Shown: positions 45,234 through 53,389 of the stretch, piece by piece
Position numbering within the stretch: the first letter of the stretch is position 1
Layout: each line of letters begins with the position of its first letter
Assembly: GCA_016699165.1 (NCBI GenBank)
Contig: CP064963.1
Location: 1,488,001 to 1,552,000 of the forward strand
From: Candidatus Melainabacteria bacterium
GTDB taxonomy: Bacteria; Cyanobacteriota; Vampirovibrionia; Obscuribacterales; Obscuribacteraceae
Direction: 5' to 3'
DNA: 64,000 bases
The notes under the pieces: model-generated
What the model was told of the DNA's origin: nothing
The model's input: the letters and a program-made list of their open reading frames with translations, nothing else
The model's database searches: none
Made by a program: the position numbers and the translations under genes

Positions 45234-45239
45234 TACAAT
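45234..45239 (+). promoter_or_regulatory. -10 box supporting the ybaK start
   Basis: TACAAT (5 of 6 to consensus) ends 7 bases before the ATG at 45247. That ATG begins the family-like MKTNAVRIL. This fits a leaderless or one-base-leader transcript and favours this start over the ATG at 45220. Confidence 0.4.
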
Positions 45240-45246
45240 CATTGCC

Positions 45247-45720
45247 ATGAAAACGAACGCAGTCCGTATTCTGGACAATCTGAATATTAAATATGAGCTT
45301 GTCAATTACGACGTCGACCCAGACGATCTGACTGCCGAGACAGTGGCTTCTAAAGTAGGCTTACCGGTTGAGCAGGTTTTTAAGACCTTGGCACTAATTG
45401 GCGAAAAAAGTGGTGTCATCTTGACAGTGATTGCTGGTAATGCTCAACTCGATCTGAAAGCCGCAGCAAAAATCTCCGGCAATAAAGCAGTCGAAATGGT
45501 GCCCTTAAAAGACGTGCAAAAACACACGGGTTATATCCGCGGTGGTGTCACGGCCCTTGCGTGCAAAAAAGATTATCCGGTTTATGTCGATGAAGACATT
45601 CTCTATTACGATGTGGTATCAGTTTCAGCCGGAGTGCGCGGAACTCAGATTTTTCTTAACCCAAATGATTATGTCAAAGCAACCAAGGGCGTAATCGGAC
45701 AGATTGCCATTCAAAAATGA
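45247..45720 (+). CDS. ybaK: Cys-tRNA(Pro)/aminoacyl-tRNA deacylase YbaK/EbsC
   Basis: 157 residues. YbaK hydrolyses Cys-tRNA(Pro) formed by mischarging prolyl-tRNA synthetase. Family blocks are MKTNAVRILDNLNIKYEL, AETVASKVGLPVEQVFKTL, LTVIAGNAQLDLKAAAKISGNKAVEM, HTGYIRGGVTALACKK and VYVDEDILYYDVVSVSAGVRGTQIFLNP. Length and block order are normal. The start at 45247 is supported by homology and by the upstream TACAAT. Its stop abuts the convergent HAD gene with no gap. Confidence 0.93.
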   Translation: MKTNAVRILDNLNIKYELVNYDVDPDDLTAETVASKVGLPVEQVFKTLALIGEKSGVILTVIAGNAQLDLKAAAKISGNKAVEMVPLKDVQKHTGYIRGGVTALACKKDYPVYVDEDILYYDVVSVSAGVRGTQIFLNPNDYVKATKGVIGQIAIQK

Positions 45721-46725
45721 CTAAGGAAAAATTTGTTTCCAGTCGTTTTTCATGTCGACTAAAGTCCACCCGTTGGCTTTCGCCTCGTCAAGCGCTTTGT
45801 CCAGATGTCCTACTTTAGATTCGCGGTCGTACTGCCACTCGCGCTCGCCATCTGTGTGATGGACCAGAACTTTTAGGGTGGGCTTGCTACCATTTTGTGT
45901 CCATTGAAGCATTTCAAGGTCACCGTCTGAATTGCCAAAAGAAGCGATTGGATGCCTGCCGATAGTCGCGTTAATGGCAAGCGGTTTGCCATTTTTTTCG
46001 ACTATGTTTTGAATTTCAGGCAATCTTTTGATTAACGGTTTGCCATCTTTTATTTCATACACGCATTTGACTGACGATGCAATTACCTGCTCCGGCGGAA
46101 TGCCATAAGTAGCTTCGGTCCAGGGTCTGATGAAATCTACGCCGCCACCAGATACGATGTAAGTTTTAAAACCATTGTCGCGCATGTATTGGAGCAATTC
46201 GAGCATTGGTTTATACACTAGTTGCGGATATAATTTATTGAATCGCGGATGTTTAGCTTGAGCCAACCAATCTTTTACAGATTGATTGAATTCGTCACTC
46301 GTCATGCCAGTGTGAGTGCGGACAATTAATTCAAGTGTGCCGCGTGGACCTTGAGCCAGGATGTTTTCGACATGACCATCTAGAGCCGATTTAAATGGTT
46401 CCTGCTCTTTCAATTCAGGATGAGACTGAGCTTGTTTCTTGGCCATATCAATGGCAAATTGCAGCTGAGGATAAATTGGCTTTTCTGCCCACAATGTGCC
46501 GTCGTTGTCAAAAGTGGCTATGCGCTCTTGAGGCGGAACATAGTCTTTACTGTCTTTCTGACTAATTTTTTGCACAAAATCTATGATGGCAGATTTAGTG
46601 GCGGTGTTGTGCCAGGACGGAAGCGGGTCGTTTAGATTAGCGAAAACACCATTTGAGAATACAAGAACGAATAGCGCCGTGAACAGCAAGGACAAAAGTC
46701 CGCTTAGCGTATGTTTGAGATTCAT
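45721..46725 (-). CDS. Secreted HAD-superfamily phosphatase
   Basis: 334 residues. A signal peptide (LLSLLFTALFVLVFSNGVFA) is followed by a HAD domain. Motif I is ATFDNDGTLW with Asp73 and Asp75, motif II is KTYIVSGGGVDF with Ser, and motif III/IV is IASFGNSDGDLEMLQW. The FDNDGTL motif and predicted secretion resemble phosphoserine-phosphatase-like HADs exported to the periplasm. The start overlaps the recQ stop by 4 bases (ATGA), so the pair is translated together. Why a helicase and a secreted phosphatase are coupled is unclear. Confidence 0.82.
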   Translation of the reverse strand: MNLKHTLSGLLSLLFTALFVLVFSNGVFANLNDPLPSWHNTATKSAIIDFVQKISQKDSKDYVPPQERIATFDNDGTLWAEKPIYPQLQFAIDMAKKQAQSHPELKEQEPFKSALDGHVENILAQGPRGTLELIVRTHTGMTSDEFNQSVKDWLAQAKHPRFNKLYPQLVYKPMLELLQYMRDNGFKTYIVSGGGVDFIRPWTEATYGIPPEQVIASSVKCVYEIKDGKPLIKRLPEIQNIVEKNGKPLAINATIGRHPIASFGNSDGDLEMLQWTQNGSKPTLKVLVHHTDGEREWQYDRESKVGHLDKALDEAKANGWTLVDMKNDWKQIFP

Positions 46726-48524
46726 TTTTTCTTTCTAGCTATGACCAATTTAGGATACATCCCTGGTATCACCCGCAGTTTACCATCCTCTATCAGTTTG
46801 TCGATAGCAAGAATTATGTCATCTGTTTTTATATGTGGAAATTTAGCGTAAGCGGCAATTTGATCCAGTTTCTTTTCTTGAATTTTTTTGGCTTTGCTAC
46901 CGGACAAAACCTGAGCAATAGTGGTCCTGCCAACTTTTCCGTTTAGTAAAGTGACAGTATCCATCAACACTTGCTCAAGGTGACTTAAATTTTCAGTGGT
47001 ACCAGAACTTGTATTTTCTTTTTCTGGTGGCATCGATATATAGCCAGGTCGCTCTTTCTCTAACTTTGGCGAACAATTGTCGCAATCAGAACAGTCTGCT
47101 TTGTATTCTTGACCAAAGTATTGCAAAATCAATTTGCGTCTACACGATAAGGCATTTGCATAATCTACCATCTTATCCAGGCGATTACTGTCGCGCTCTT
47201 TGCGCTCAATCAACCAGGTCATATCGATACCATTTGCGGTGCTTGAAATGGCTTTGATACCATCGATAGTAACTTGAATTAAACTAAGATGACGAAGTAG
47301 ATCGATTGCACTGTTAAGTGAAAATTCATCGATTCGAAGGGCGCTTGCAAGCTCACTTGTTTTTCTAAAGCGCGAATTATCACCACGTAATAGAGAAAGC
47401 AAACTGCTCACTTGTCTTGCATCAGGATAATTGCGCTCCATCAGCCATCTTTGAGTATAGATATCTTTGGGTTGATACAACAAAGTACATGTAGCGTTGT
47501 TTCCGTCACGCCCAGCGCGTCCAGCTTCTTGAAAATAATTTTCCAGTGAGCCAGGCATATTGTAATGAATCACACGACGAATGTTTGATTTATCGACACC
47601 CATCCCAAAAGCGACAGTAGAAACAATGATAGTGTGCTTTTCTTCTTCGAATTGTTTTTGCACACGATAACGCGTTTCCTTGGGCATACCGGCGTGGTAT
47701 GCCACTGCTTTCAGTTTATTGACTGTAAGCCTGCGAGAGAGAGCTTCCGTCTCTTTTCTGCTACTGGTATAAACAATTGCAGGAGACTTTTCCTGTCTTA
47801 ATAACTTCAATACATGATCATCTTTTTCTTTTGCATCAGAGCAGCATTCAACTTCTAGTCTTAAGTTAGGACGGTCAAAAGAAGCTATCACCACATTAAT
47901 ATTTGGAAGTCCTAGATTTTGACCAATATCGCGCTGGACTGTTGGTGTTGCTGTAGCAGTCAAAGCTAGAATGGTTGCATCTGGCATTAATTTCAAATGC
48001 TCTTTCATGTTTCTGTATTGCGGTCTAAAGTCGTGTCCCCATTGACTGATGCAATGCGCTTCGTCAATTACCAGTAATGACACTTTTATTTCTTGCAATA
48101 ATTGGCGAAACCTGGGCGACTCAAGTCGCTCGGGAGCCACATAAATCAATTTGAAGCGACCACATTTGATACCAGCCACGGCATCATAATATTCGTCAGC
48201 ATCAAGACTGCTATTTAAAACAGTGGCATTTGAAACACCACGTTTGTTCAGACCGCTCAACTGGTCTTGCATCAGTGCAATTAGCGGCGAAATTACTATG
48301 GTTGCGCCAGGTAAAACTTGACTAGGCACTTGATAGCACAAGGATTTGCCATAACCCGTTGGTAGCAAAGCAAGTGTATTTTTGCCAGAAAGAACTAAAT
48401 CAATTACTTCTTTTTGCTTGGGACGAAATTCGCTTAATTGAAACTTTTCATGCAACACCCGATGCAAATCATCAGCTGGGACGAAATTAGTAAGTGAAGA
48501 GGTGCCTAAACCGGTAAAAGTCAT
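46722..48524 (-). CDS. recQ: ATP-dependent DNA helicase RecQ
   Basis: 600 residues. RecQ unwinds DNA 3' to 5' in recombination and repair. Visible motifs are LLPTGYGKS (motif I, 53-61), DEAH at 154-157, SQWGHDFRPQY (the RecQ aromatic loop region), LTATATP, and motif VI EAGRAGRDG. The zinc-binding domain has CRRKLILQYFGQEYKADCSDCDNC near 459-483. A C-terminal winged-helix and a possible HRDC-like stretch follow. On the minus strand, TAGACT (48536-48531) ends 6 bases before the ATG, with no ribosome-binding site, consistent with a leaderless mRNA. The 118 bases to the next gene are AT-rich with no other feature seen. Confidence 0.95.
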   Translation of the reverse strand: MTFTGLGTSSLTNFVPADDLHRVLHEKFQLSEFRPKQKEVIDLVLSGKNTLALLPTGYGKSLCYQVPSQVLPGATIVISPLIALMQDQLSGLNKRGVSNATVLNSSLDADEYYDAVAGIKCGRFKLIYVAPERLESPRFRQLLQEIKVSLLVIDEAHCISQWGHDFRPQYRNMKEHLKLMPDATILALTATATPTVQRDIGQNLGLPNINVVIASFDRPNLRLEVECCSDAKEKDDHVLKLLRQEKSPAIVYTSSRKETEALSRRLTVNKLKAVAYHAGMPKETRYRVQKQFEEEKHTIIVSTVAFGMGVDKSNIRRVIHYNMPGSLENYFQEAGRAGRDGNNATCTLLYQPKDIYTQRWLMERNYPDARQVSSLLSLLRGDNSRFRKTSELASALRIDEFSLNSAIDLLRHLSLIQVTIDGIKAISSTANGIDMTWLIERKERDSNRLDKMVDYANALSCRRKLILQYFGQEYKADCSDCDNCSPKLEKERPGYISMPPEKENTSSGTTENLSHLEQVLMDTVTLLNGKVGRTTIAQVLSGSKAKKIQEKKLDQIAAYAKFPHIKTDDIILAIDKLIEDGKLRVIPGMYPKLVIARKKK

Positions 48525-48642
48525 AGAGCTAGTCTACGTTGAAACAAAAGACTAGAACCAATTCTTATAATAAAACAAGTAAATAAAACAGGCGCAGAAA
48601 AATCTATATACTTTTGCTATAGACCAAATATCAAACAGGCGG

Positions 48643-49449
48643 TTAATTTTTCAAACCTTCAAGCGTTTTGCTTGCGCTTGAAGCCACATATATATTTTCG
48701 TCTCTGATTAAGTCACGCAATAATTGAGCCGGAGTTCTTGAATTTGAAGAAATGCCCAGACGAACATCTTCGCTTGGATCTTTGGCTAGTTTCTCAAGCA
48801 ATTTCATTGGCACATTTGGATTTTCACTCACACTCAAACGGACCTCAGCGCTTTGATCATTTGCCAACTTATCAAGCAAAGTCAAAGGTGCTTGCTCATT
48901 TTCAGCCACTCTACAACGAACACGCTCACATGGATCGTCTGCTAATCGAATCAGCGCGGTTTGAGTGGTGTGTGGATTACCGGCTAACACCAAGCGTATA
49001 TACATTTCTTCACCTGTATGTACGTCGCTCACAGGATCTTCTGAATTGACTGTATAAATAGCTTTGATAATGGAAGAAAGCTTTTTAGATGTGACTGGTT
49101 TGGCAATGTAATAATTCATTTTCAAATGCAAGGCAGCCATAATATCTTCGTCTTTGTCTGACACCGTGAGTAGTACGACTGGTATCAGAGATAGTGACGG
49201 ATCGTTTTTGATATCACTTAAAACTTCATGTCCATTTTTGCGAGGCATGTTCAAGTCGAGCAAAATGACATCAGGAATTATTTTTTCAGCACTACCAGAC
49301 TTCGCTTCTGCCAAATAATCCATGGCTTCGACACCGTCATTGACAATGTGCAAAGAATAAGTCAAATCGGAGCGTTTAAGTGCTTCCTCGGTCAGCCTGA
49401 TATCAGAAGGGCTGTCCTCAACCAGAAGTATTTTGATTCCTTCATTCAT
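48643..49449 (-). CDS. Rcp1-like response regulator fused to leucine-rich-repeat-variant (LRV) repeats
   Basis: 268 residues. The receiver domain (1-135) has the phospho-acceptor Asp65 in VILLDLNMPRKNG, acidic pocket ED11-12 and Lys in IAKPVT; it resembles the small regulators paired with phytochrome-like kinases. Instead of a DNA-binding domain, the C-terminus has about four repeats near 24 residues (SAEVRLSVSENPNVPMKLLEKLAKD and relatives), matching leucine-rich-repeat variant (LRV) units. Output is therefore probably protein binding. The ATG at 49449 overlaps the kinase stop by 4 bases. Confidence 0.85.
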   Translation of the reverse strand: MNEGIKILLVEDSPSDIRLTEEALKRSDLTYSLHIVNDGVEAMDYLAEAKSGSAEKIIPDVILLDLNMPRKNGHEVLSDIKNDPSLSLIPVVLLTVSDKDEDIMAALHLKMNYYIAKPVTSKKLSSIIKAIYTVNSEDPVSDVHTGEEMYIRLVLAGNPHTTQTALIRLADDPCERVRCRVAENEQAPLTLLDKLANDQSAEVRLSVSENPNVPMKLLEKLAKDPSEDVRLGISSNSRTPAQLLRDLIRDENIYVASSASKTLEGLKN

Positions 49450-50945
49450 TTTTCTGCTCCTACATTTGTTTTGGCTATTACTGCCGGAAGTGTGAACAAG
49501 AAAATACACCCTTCGCCCGATTTAGATTCTACCCAGATATTGCCACCATGGGAAGTGACGATACGTTTGCAAATTGCAAGTCCCATTCCAGTACCAGGAT
49601 ATTTGGTTTTGCCATGCAGACGCGAAAACATATCGAAGATTTTTTCTTTGTACTCAGGATCGATACCAATCCCATTGTCTCGAACTGAAAATAACCACAT
49701 GTCGCCACTTTCTTCTGCTGAAAAATGAATTAGAGGCGCTTTTGCACTTCGGTATTTAATAGAATTTGAAGCTAGATTTTCAAACAGCTGCAACATCTGT
49801 GAATGTTCTACATTTATGCTGGGCAACCAGTCTACTTCAAATTGAGTATTGGTATCCTTTATTGAAACAGCAAGATCCGCCATCACTTCTTCCACAACCA
49901 AGTTGCAGTCTGTAATGTAATTTTCGGAACTGTTATTGCCTATTTGAGAGTGGATCAAAACAGACTTGATCAGTTGCTGCATGCGCATGGTGCCGTCTTG
50001 AATAAATCCTAAAAATTCTTTTTGGTCTTTATCAAAATTTCCGTTTGCAGTTTCTTCGAGCAATTGCACAAAACCTTGGACGGCTTTGAGTGGTTCTTGC
50101 AAATCGTGCGAAGCTATTTTGGCAAATTGACGAAGCTCTTCGTTTTTTTGAGTAAGGCTCTTGGTACGCTCTTGCACCAAATGCTCAAGTTCTTCCTGAT
50201 ATTCAATCCGCTTTGTAATATCGCGCATAAACGCACAATAACTGGGTTTTGGTTCGTCATCAATACGAAAGAATCCAATTTCTACCGGAAAGTCATGACC
50301 GTCTTTATGAATGGCTAAAAGCTCGCGTGTGGTTCTTGCGTTGCGAGTACTATTGTTTAAGAATTGTTGCTCAATACTGCGTAGAGACTGTTTCTTTAAA
50401 TGAGTAGGAAAAATCAGATTAAGACTGTGACCAATGGCTTCTTTTTCTGTCCACCCGAAAGTTTGTTGCGCCTGCACATTCCATCCTGTAATTTCCCAGT
50501 CAGAATTCATGGATAAAAAGGCATCGTAAGAGTTATCCATAATAATGCGCAGCCGCTCCTGACCTCTGCGCAGTTCATTTTCTACTCTATTACGCTCGAC
50601 AGAATATTGCAGGCATCGAATGAGCGAATCTGTGCTAAGCATGCCCTTAATCAAATAATCTTGGGCGCCCTGCCTAACAGCTTGCAGGGCTAATTCCCTG
50701 TCATCTTGCGCACTCAGAACTACTACAGGAATATCGGTAATGGCATGCACTTTATTAAAGGTGTTGATTCCATCACTGTCTGGTAAGCTCAAGTCAAGCA
50801 AAATTGCGTCGAATGTAGGGCGCGCCAACTTCTTCAGCGCCTGCTCCAACGTTTCGGCCGAGTCAACCTCAAATCCGCGGCGTTGCAGAATAGTGCTAGT
50901 CAACTTCGACTGGGTCGGATTGTCCTCTACAAGTAAGATGTTCAT
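49446..50945 (-). CDS. Histidine kinase, REC-PAS-HisKA-HATPase
   Basis: 499 residues, no membrane segment. The order is a receiver domain (1-120, Asp51 in AILLDLSLPDSDG), a PAS domain with PAC (about 125-250, EITGWNVQAQQTFGWTEKEAIG), a coiled linker, a HisKA box with the phosphorylated His in ASHDLQEPLKAVQGF near 281, and an ATPase with N box (LFENLASNSIKYR), G1 (DNGIGI), F and G2 (GTGMGLAI) boxes. A receiver at the N-terminus of a kinase places it inside a phosphorelay. It is coupled to the downstream LRV response regulator, its likely partner. Confidence 0.92.
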   Translation of the reverse strand: MNILLVEDNPTQSKLTSTILQRRGFEVDSAETLEQALKKLARPTFDAILLDLSLPDSDGINTFNKVHAITDIPVVVLSAQDDRELALQAVRQGAQDYLIKGMLSTDSLIRCLQYSVERNRVENELRRGQERLRIIMDNSYDAFLSMNSDWEITGWNVQAQQTFGWTEKEAIGHSLNLIFPTHLKKQSLRSIEQQFLNNSTRNARTTRELLAIHKDGHDFPVEIGFFRIDDEPKPSYCAFMRDITKRIEYQEELEHLVQERTKSLTQKNEELRQFAKIASHDLQEPLKAVQGFVQLLEETANGNFDKDQKEFLGFIQDGTMRMQQLIKSVLIHSQIGNNSSENYITDCNLVVEEVMADLAVSIKDTNTQFEVDWLPSINVEHSQMLQLFENLASNSIKYRSAKAPLIHFSAEESGDMWLFSVRDNGIGIDPEYKEKIFDMFSRLHGKTKYPGTGMGLAICKRIVTSHGGNIWVESKSGEGCIFLFTLPAVIAKTNVGAEK

Positions 50946-51053
50946 AGCGTCTTTACCGTGACACAGATTCGAAAAACTCTGTTTTCTGGTATTACTCTAT
51001 TATAGAACATTTGTCTCGATCAGATGCCGAATTCATCGCGTAGGCGGACAGTT

Positions 51054-51311
51054 CTAGGCAGACTCCAAAGCTTCAGGCGGCGAAGCCTCTTTAAGCTTGC
51101 CTGTCTTTTCTTGCTCGAAATGCTTCATACAGGCATGACACCTGTATCTGGTCACATATACTTTAGATGCATCTTCCCCTTTAACAATCTCGGTGCCCAG
51201 CTTCTCTAGCTTTCGCTTTCCGCACAAAGGACATTTGCTTTTCAAGACAAGGGGCAAGAAGGGCGTGAAAAGGACCGCGAGAATGACAAAAATCATATAG
51301 CCGTCTTTCAT
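51054..51311 (-). CDS. Small membrane protein with zinc ribbon
   Basis: 85 residues. One membrane helix (YMIFVILAVLFTPFLPLVL) is followed by a zinc ribbon with CPLCGKRK and CHACMKHF, and a short charged tail. The knuckle pair suggests a metal-binding or scaffolding role. AGGGAG lies 6 bases before the ATG. It is divergent from the next gene with 34 bases between starts; the 108 bases on its 3' side hold no other gene. Confidence 0.68.
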   Translation of the reverse strand: MKDGYMIFVILAVLFTPFLPLVLKSKCPLCGKRKLEKLGTEIVKGEDASKVYVTRYRCHACMKHFEQEKTGKLKEASPPEALESA

Positions 51312-51333
51312 AGCATCTCCCTGAAAATTACCC

Positions 51334-51339
51334 TATCAT
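51334..51339 (+). promoter_or_regulatory. -10 box placed for a leaderless start
   Basis: TATCAT (5 of 6 to consensus) is followed by exactly 6 bases and then the ATG at 51346, so the transcript would begin at the start codon. No Shine-Dalgarno sequence is seen. Confidence 0.4.
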
Positions 51340-51345
51340 TTAATC

Positions 51346-52557
51346 ATGGAAAAGCACCTATTGATAACTCCACTCGTCTATTTTTGCCTAAGCTTAGGCG
51401 GATTGCTTGTGCTTTTGCTTTTTTCGCGCCACAGACTTCGTCGCATGTGCTCGTCTCCATTGATTGAATCAAAAGCGGATAACATGCTTGCACCATGCGA
51501 AATTGCTTATCTTTTGCGGGGCGGAGATGTCACACACACTATGGTTGTTATGGCGGTGGATCTTTTACAAAGAAAACTTAAAAACACTACCCAGGAAGAA
51601 TTCGAGCTAGCCCCCTACGAACAGAATATGTGGGAAATCGTCACCCGCTCAGTCAAAGAGTGGGCAATGCAAAAGACTCAAGAAACGGTTTTGGCTGGGG
51701 CTAAAACACCGCTTCAAATTTCGCGGCGTGTCTTTTTTCTGTATAACTTTATGCGCAAAACGCTTAAAACCGTAATTGGCGATACTATTCAAGACCCAAG
51801 GCGCCTGAAGCGCTACTTTGCTCCCAGTGGTCTGGTTCGCATTCTGGCAGATTTTACAAGCGCAGGTTATAAACAAGCTTTTCAAACTGAGTTGCGCAAA
51901 GACCTTTTAGCCCGCGGTTTACTTGTGAGTGAAGAAACCAGATTGCGCGTTGGCAAATATTTTTTCTTGGTCGCCATTTCAGGACTGGTATTATCTTTGA
52001 TACCACTCTTCTTGCTTGCCTCAGTGCCTTTAGCTCAGGCTATTATTTCGCTCTTGTCGGCACTTGCGGCTGCTTTTCTTGCCAGACTTATTTTATCTTT
52101 TAGAGAATTACTTCCTCTCTATCAAGAATTGGCTATAGTGGCAGAAAAAGCGGAGCGAAGTGGTTGGCGTTTTAAATTATTGAAAACTGTACTGAACTCG
52201 GTCAATGTAATTTTCTGGTTTGCACTAATAGTCTCAATTTTAGCCAGTATCGGCATTGGTTTTGGGTTACTTTTAATTGCAGGACAAACAGCAAATATTC
52301 AATCGCTCTTGTATATTTTTGCCATGACCATAACTTATTTTGTCATTTTCGATTTTGCTTTCGAAGGATGGAAACTGCACATAGAAGAAACACCAACTCC
52401 TGAAGCCGAAAAGCAGCTAGCCTTATTGCAAAAAACATTTTCACATACAAGTCCGCTTGATTCATTTAGAGCCGTTTTAAGCTCGGATAAATATGACCCC
52501 ACATTTTCGCAGCTGCTAGCTCTTTATGGAATCGAAACTTTGCTGGTACTTATCTGA
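51346..52557 (+). CDS. Multi-pass membrane protein (TIGR04222-like)
   Basis: 403 residues. A membrane helix, then a cytoplasmic region with LAPCEIAYLLRGGDVTHTMVVMAVDLLQRKL. This resembles the 'L-x-P-x-E-x-A-Y-L-x-G-G' signature of TIGR04222 proteins. Four or more further helices fill the C-terminal half. The function of the family is unknown. Its 3' end overlaps the convergent L,D-transpeptidase gene by 42 bases. Confidence 0.6.
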   Translation: MEKHLLITPLVYFCLSLGGLLVLLLFSRHRLRRMCSSPLIESKADNMLAPCEIAYLLRGGDVTHTMVVMAVDLLQRKLKNTTQEEFELAPYEQNMWEIVTRSVKEWAMQKTQETVLAGAKTPLQISRRVFFLYNFMRKTLKTVIGDTIQDPRRLKRYFAPSGLVRILADFTSAGYKQAFQTELRKDLLARGLLVSEETRLRVGKYFFLVAISGLVLSLIPLFLLASVPLAQAIISLLSALAAAFLARLILSFRELLPLYQELAIVAEKAERSGWRFKLLKTVLNSVNVIFWFALIVSILASIGIGFGLLLIAGQTANIQSLLYIFAMTITYFVIFDFAFEGWKLHIEETPTPEAEKQLALLQKTFSHTSPLDSFRAVLSSDKYDPTFSQLLALYGIETLLVLI

Positions 52558-53349
52558 AACTCTTTCCCAGACGTTCTTTGGCTTAGAACCAGGACTTTCG
52601 TTGATAGGATAGCGCGACATTTCTTTCTTCAATCGCTGATATAAGCCTGGTAACCATTTTGGTTGCTTTTGAAAATCGATATTGCAAGTTTTAGTGGTTA
52701 AGTCACAAGGGGCAAATAAAACACTGATGTTACCGTATTTGGTATCATGAGCCAGCGTGAATAATTCTTCGATTGCTTCGTTTCCCATAGCAAGACAGCC
52801 AGTGGACCAGTAGCTGCCGTGAATCATAATATCGCCACCGAGTGTTTTGCGCTTTTCTTTTTGAGCATGCATTTTATCTTCTGCGTTTGGATAATTGATA
52901 TCAAGTCCTACATGCGCAATCACTTTTGGTCGCATGCCACTGATTTTATAAAAGCCCTCAGGAATTTGCTTATCACCTTCTTTGAGCTTGGGACCGGTGA
53001 TACCACTTGTTCCCAGAATAGGATAATTTAGTACCTGCACCAACTTGCCTTTTTTATTCGGGGCAAAAAGCAAAAGTACTTTCTCCTTTTTTAAAGCGAT
53101 CCAGGTCATTTTATTTGGTGGATATGAAACATCATTTGCTTGAAAAGCGGGTTTGATTGTTTTACGCGAACGCTCACCAAACGAGTCTATTCGCTCTTTG
53201 ATGCTTGGGACTTTGACCATGGACGCCTTAACCGGTGCTGTAGCCTGTGCCTTATTAGCAGGCTCTTTTACCTTGGCAGAAGCCTGACCGCCGACTAATA
53301 ATAGCGCCAGAAGAATTGAGAAAAAACGCCTCATTGACAACCGATCCAT
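52516..53349 (-). CDS. L,D-transpeptidase (YkuD family), secreted
   Basis: About 277 residues. A signal peptide (FFSILLALLLVGGQASA) is followed by a YkuD catalytic domain: DIMIHGSYWSTGCLAM holds the catalytic His and Cys (HGS...STGC). These enzymes cross-link peptidoglycan stem peptides or attach proteins to them. The C-terminal extension (residues about 200-277) is Lys-rich with no familiar domain. The start at 53349 was preferred to 53370, as it gives a clean signal peptide; an ATG at 53334 is also possible. It is divergent from the OPT gene. Confidence 0.88.
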   Translation of the reverse strand: MDRLSMRRFFSILLALLLVGGQASAKVKEPANKAQATAPVKASMVKVPSIKERIDSFGERSRKTIKPAFQANDVSYPPNKMTWIALKKEKVLLLFAPNKKGKLVQVLNYPILGTSGITGPKLKEGDKQIPEGFYKISGMRPKVIAHVGLDINYPNAEDKMHAQKEKRKTLGGDIMIHGSYWSTGCLAMGNEAIEELFTLAHDTKYGNISVLFAPCDLTTKTCNIDFQKQPKWLPGLYQRLKKEMSRYPINESPGSKPKNVWERVSDKYQQSFDSIKS

Positions 53350-53389
53350 TGATAAAATAATGTCTCCCAAAAGAAGAGTATCTCATTTT

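Noticed and set aside
45118..45246. Upstream extension of ybaK from 45118
   Set aside because: It would overlap the BamE-like gene on the other strand, and the family N-terminus begins at 45247.
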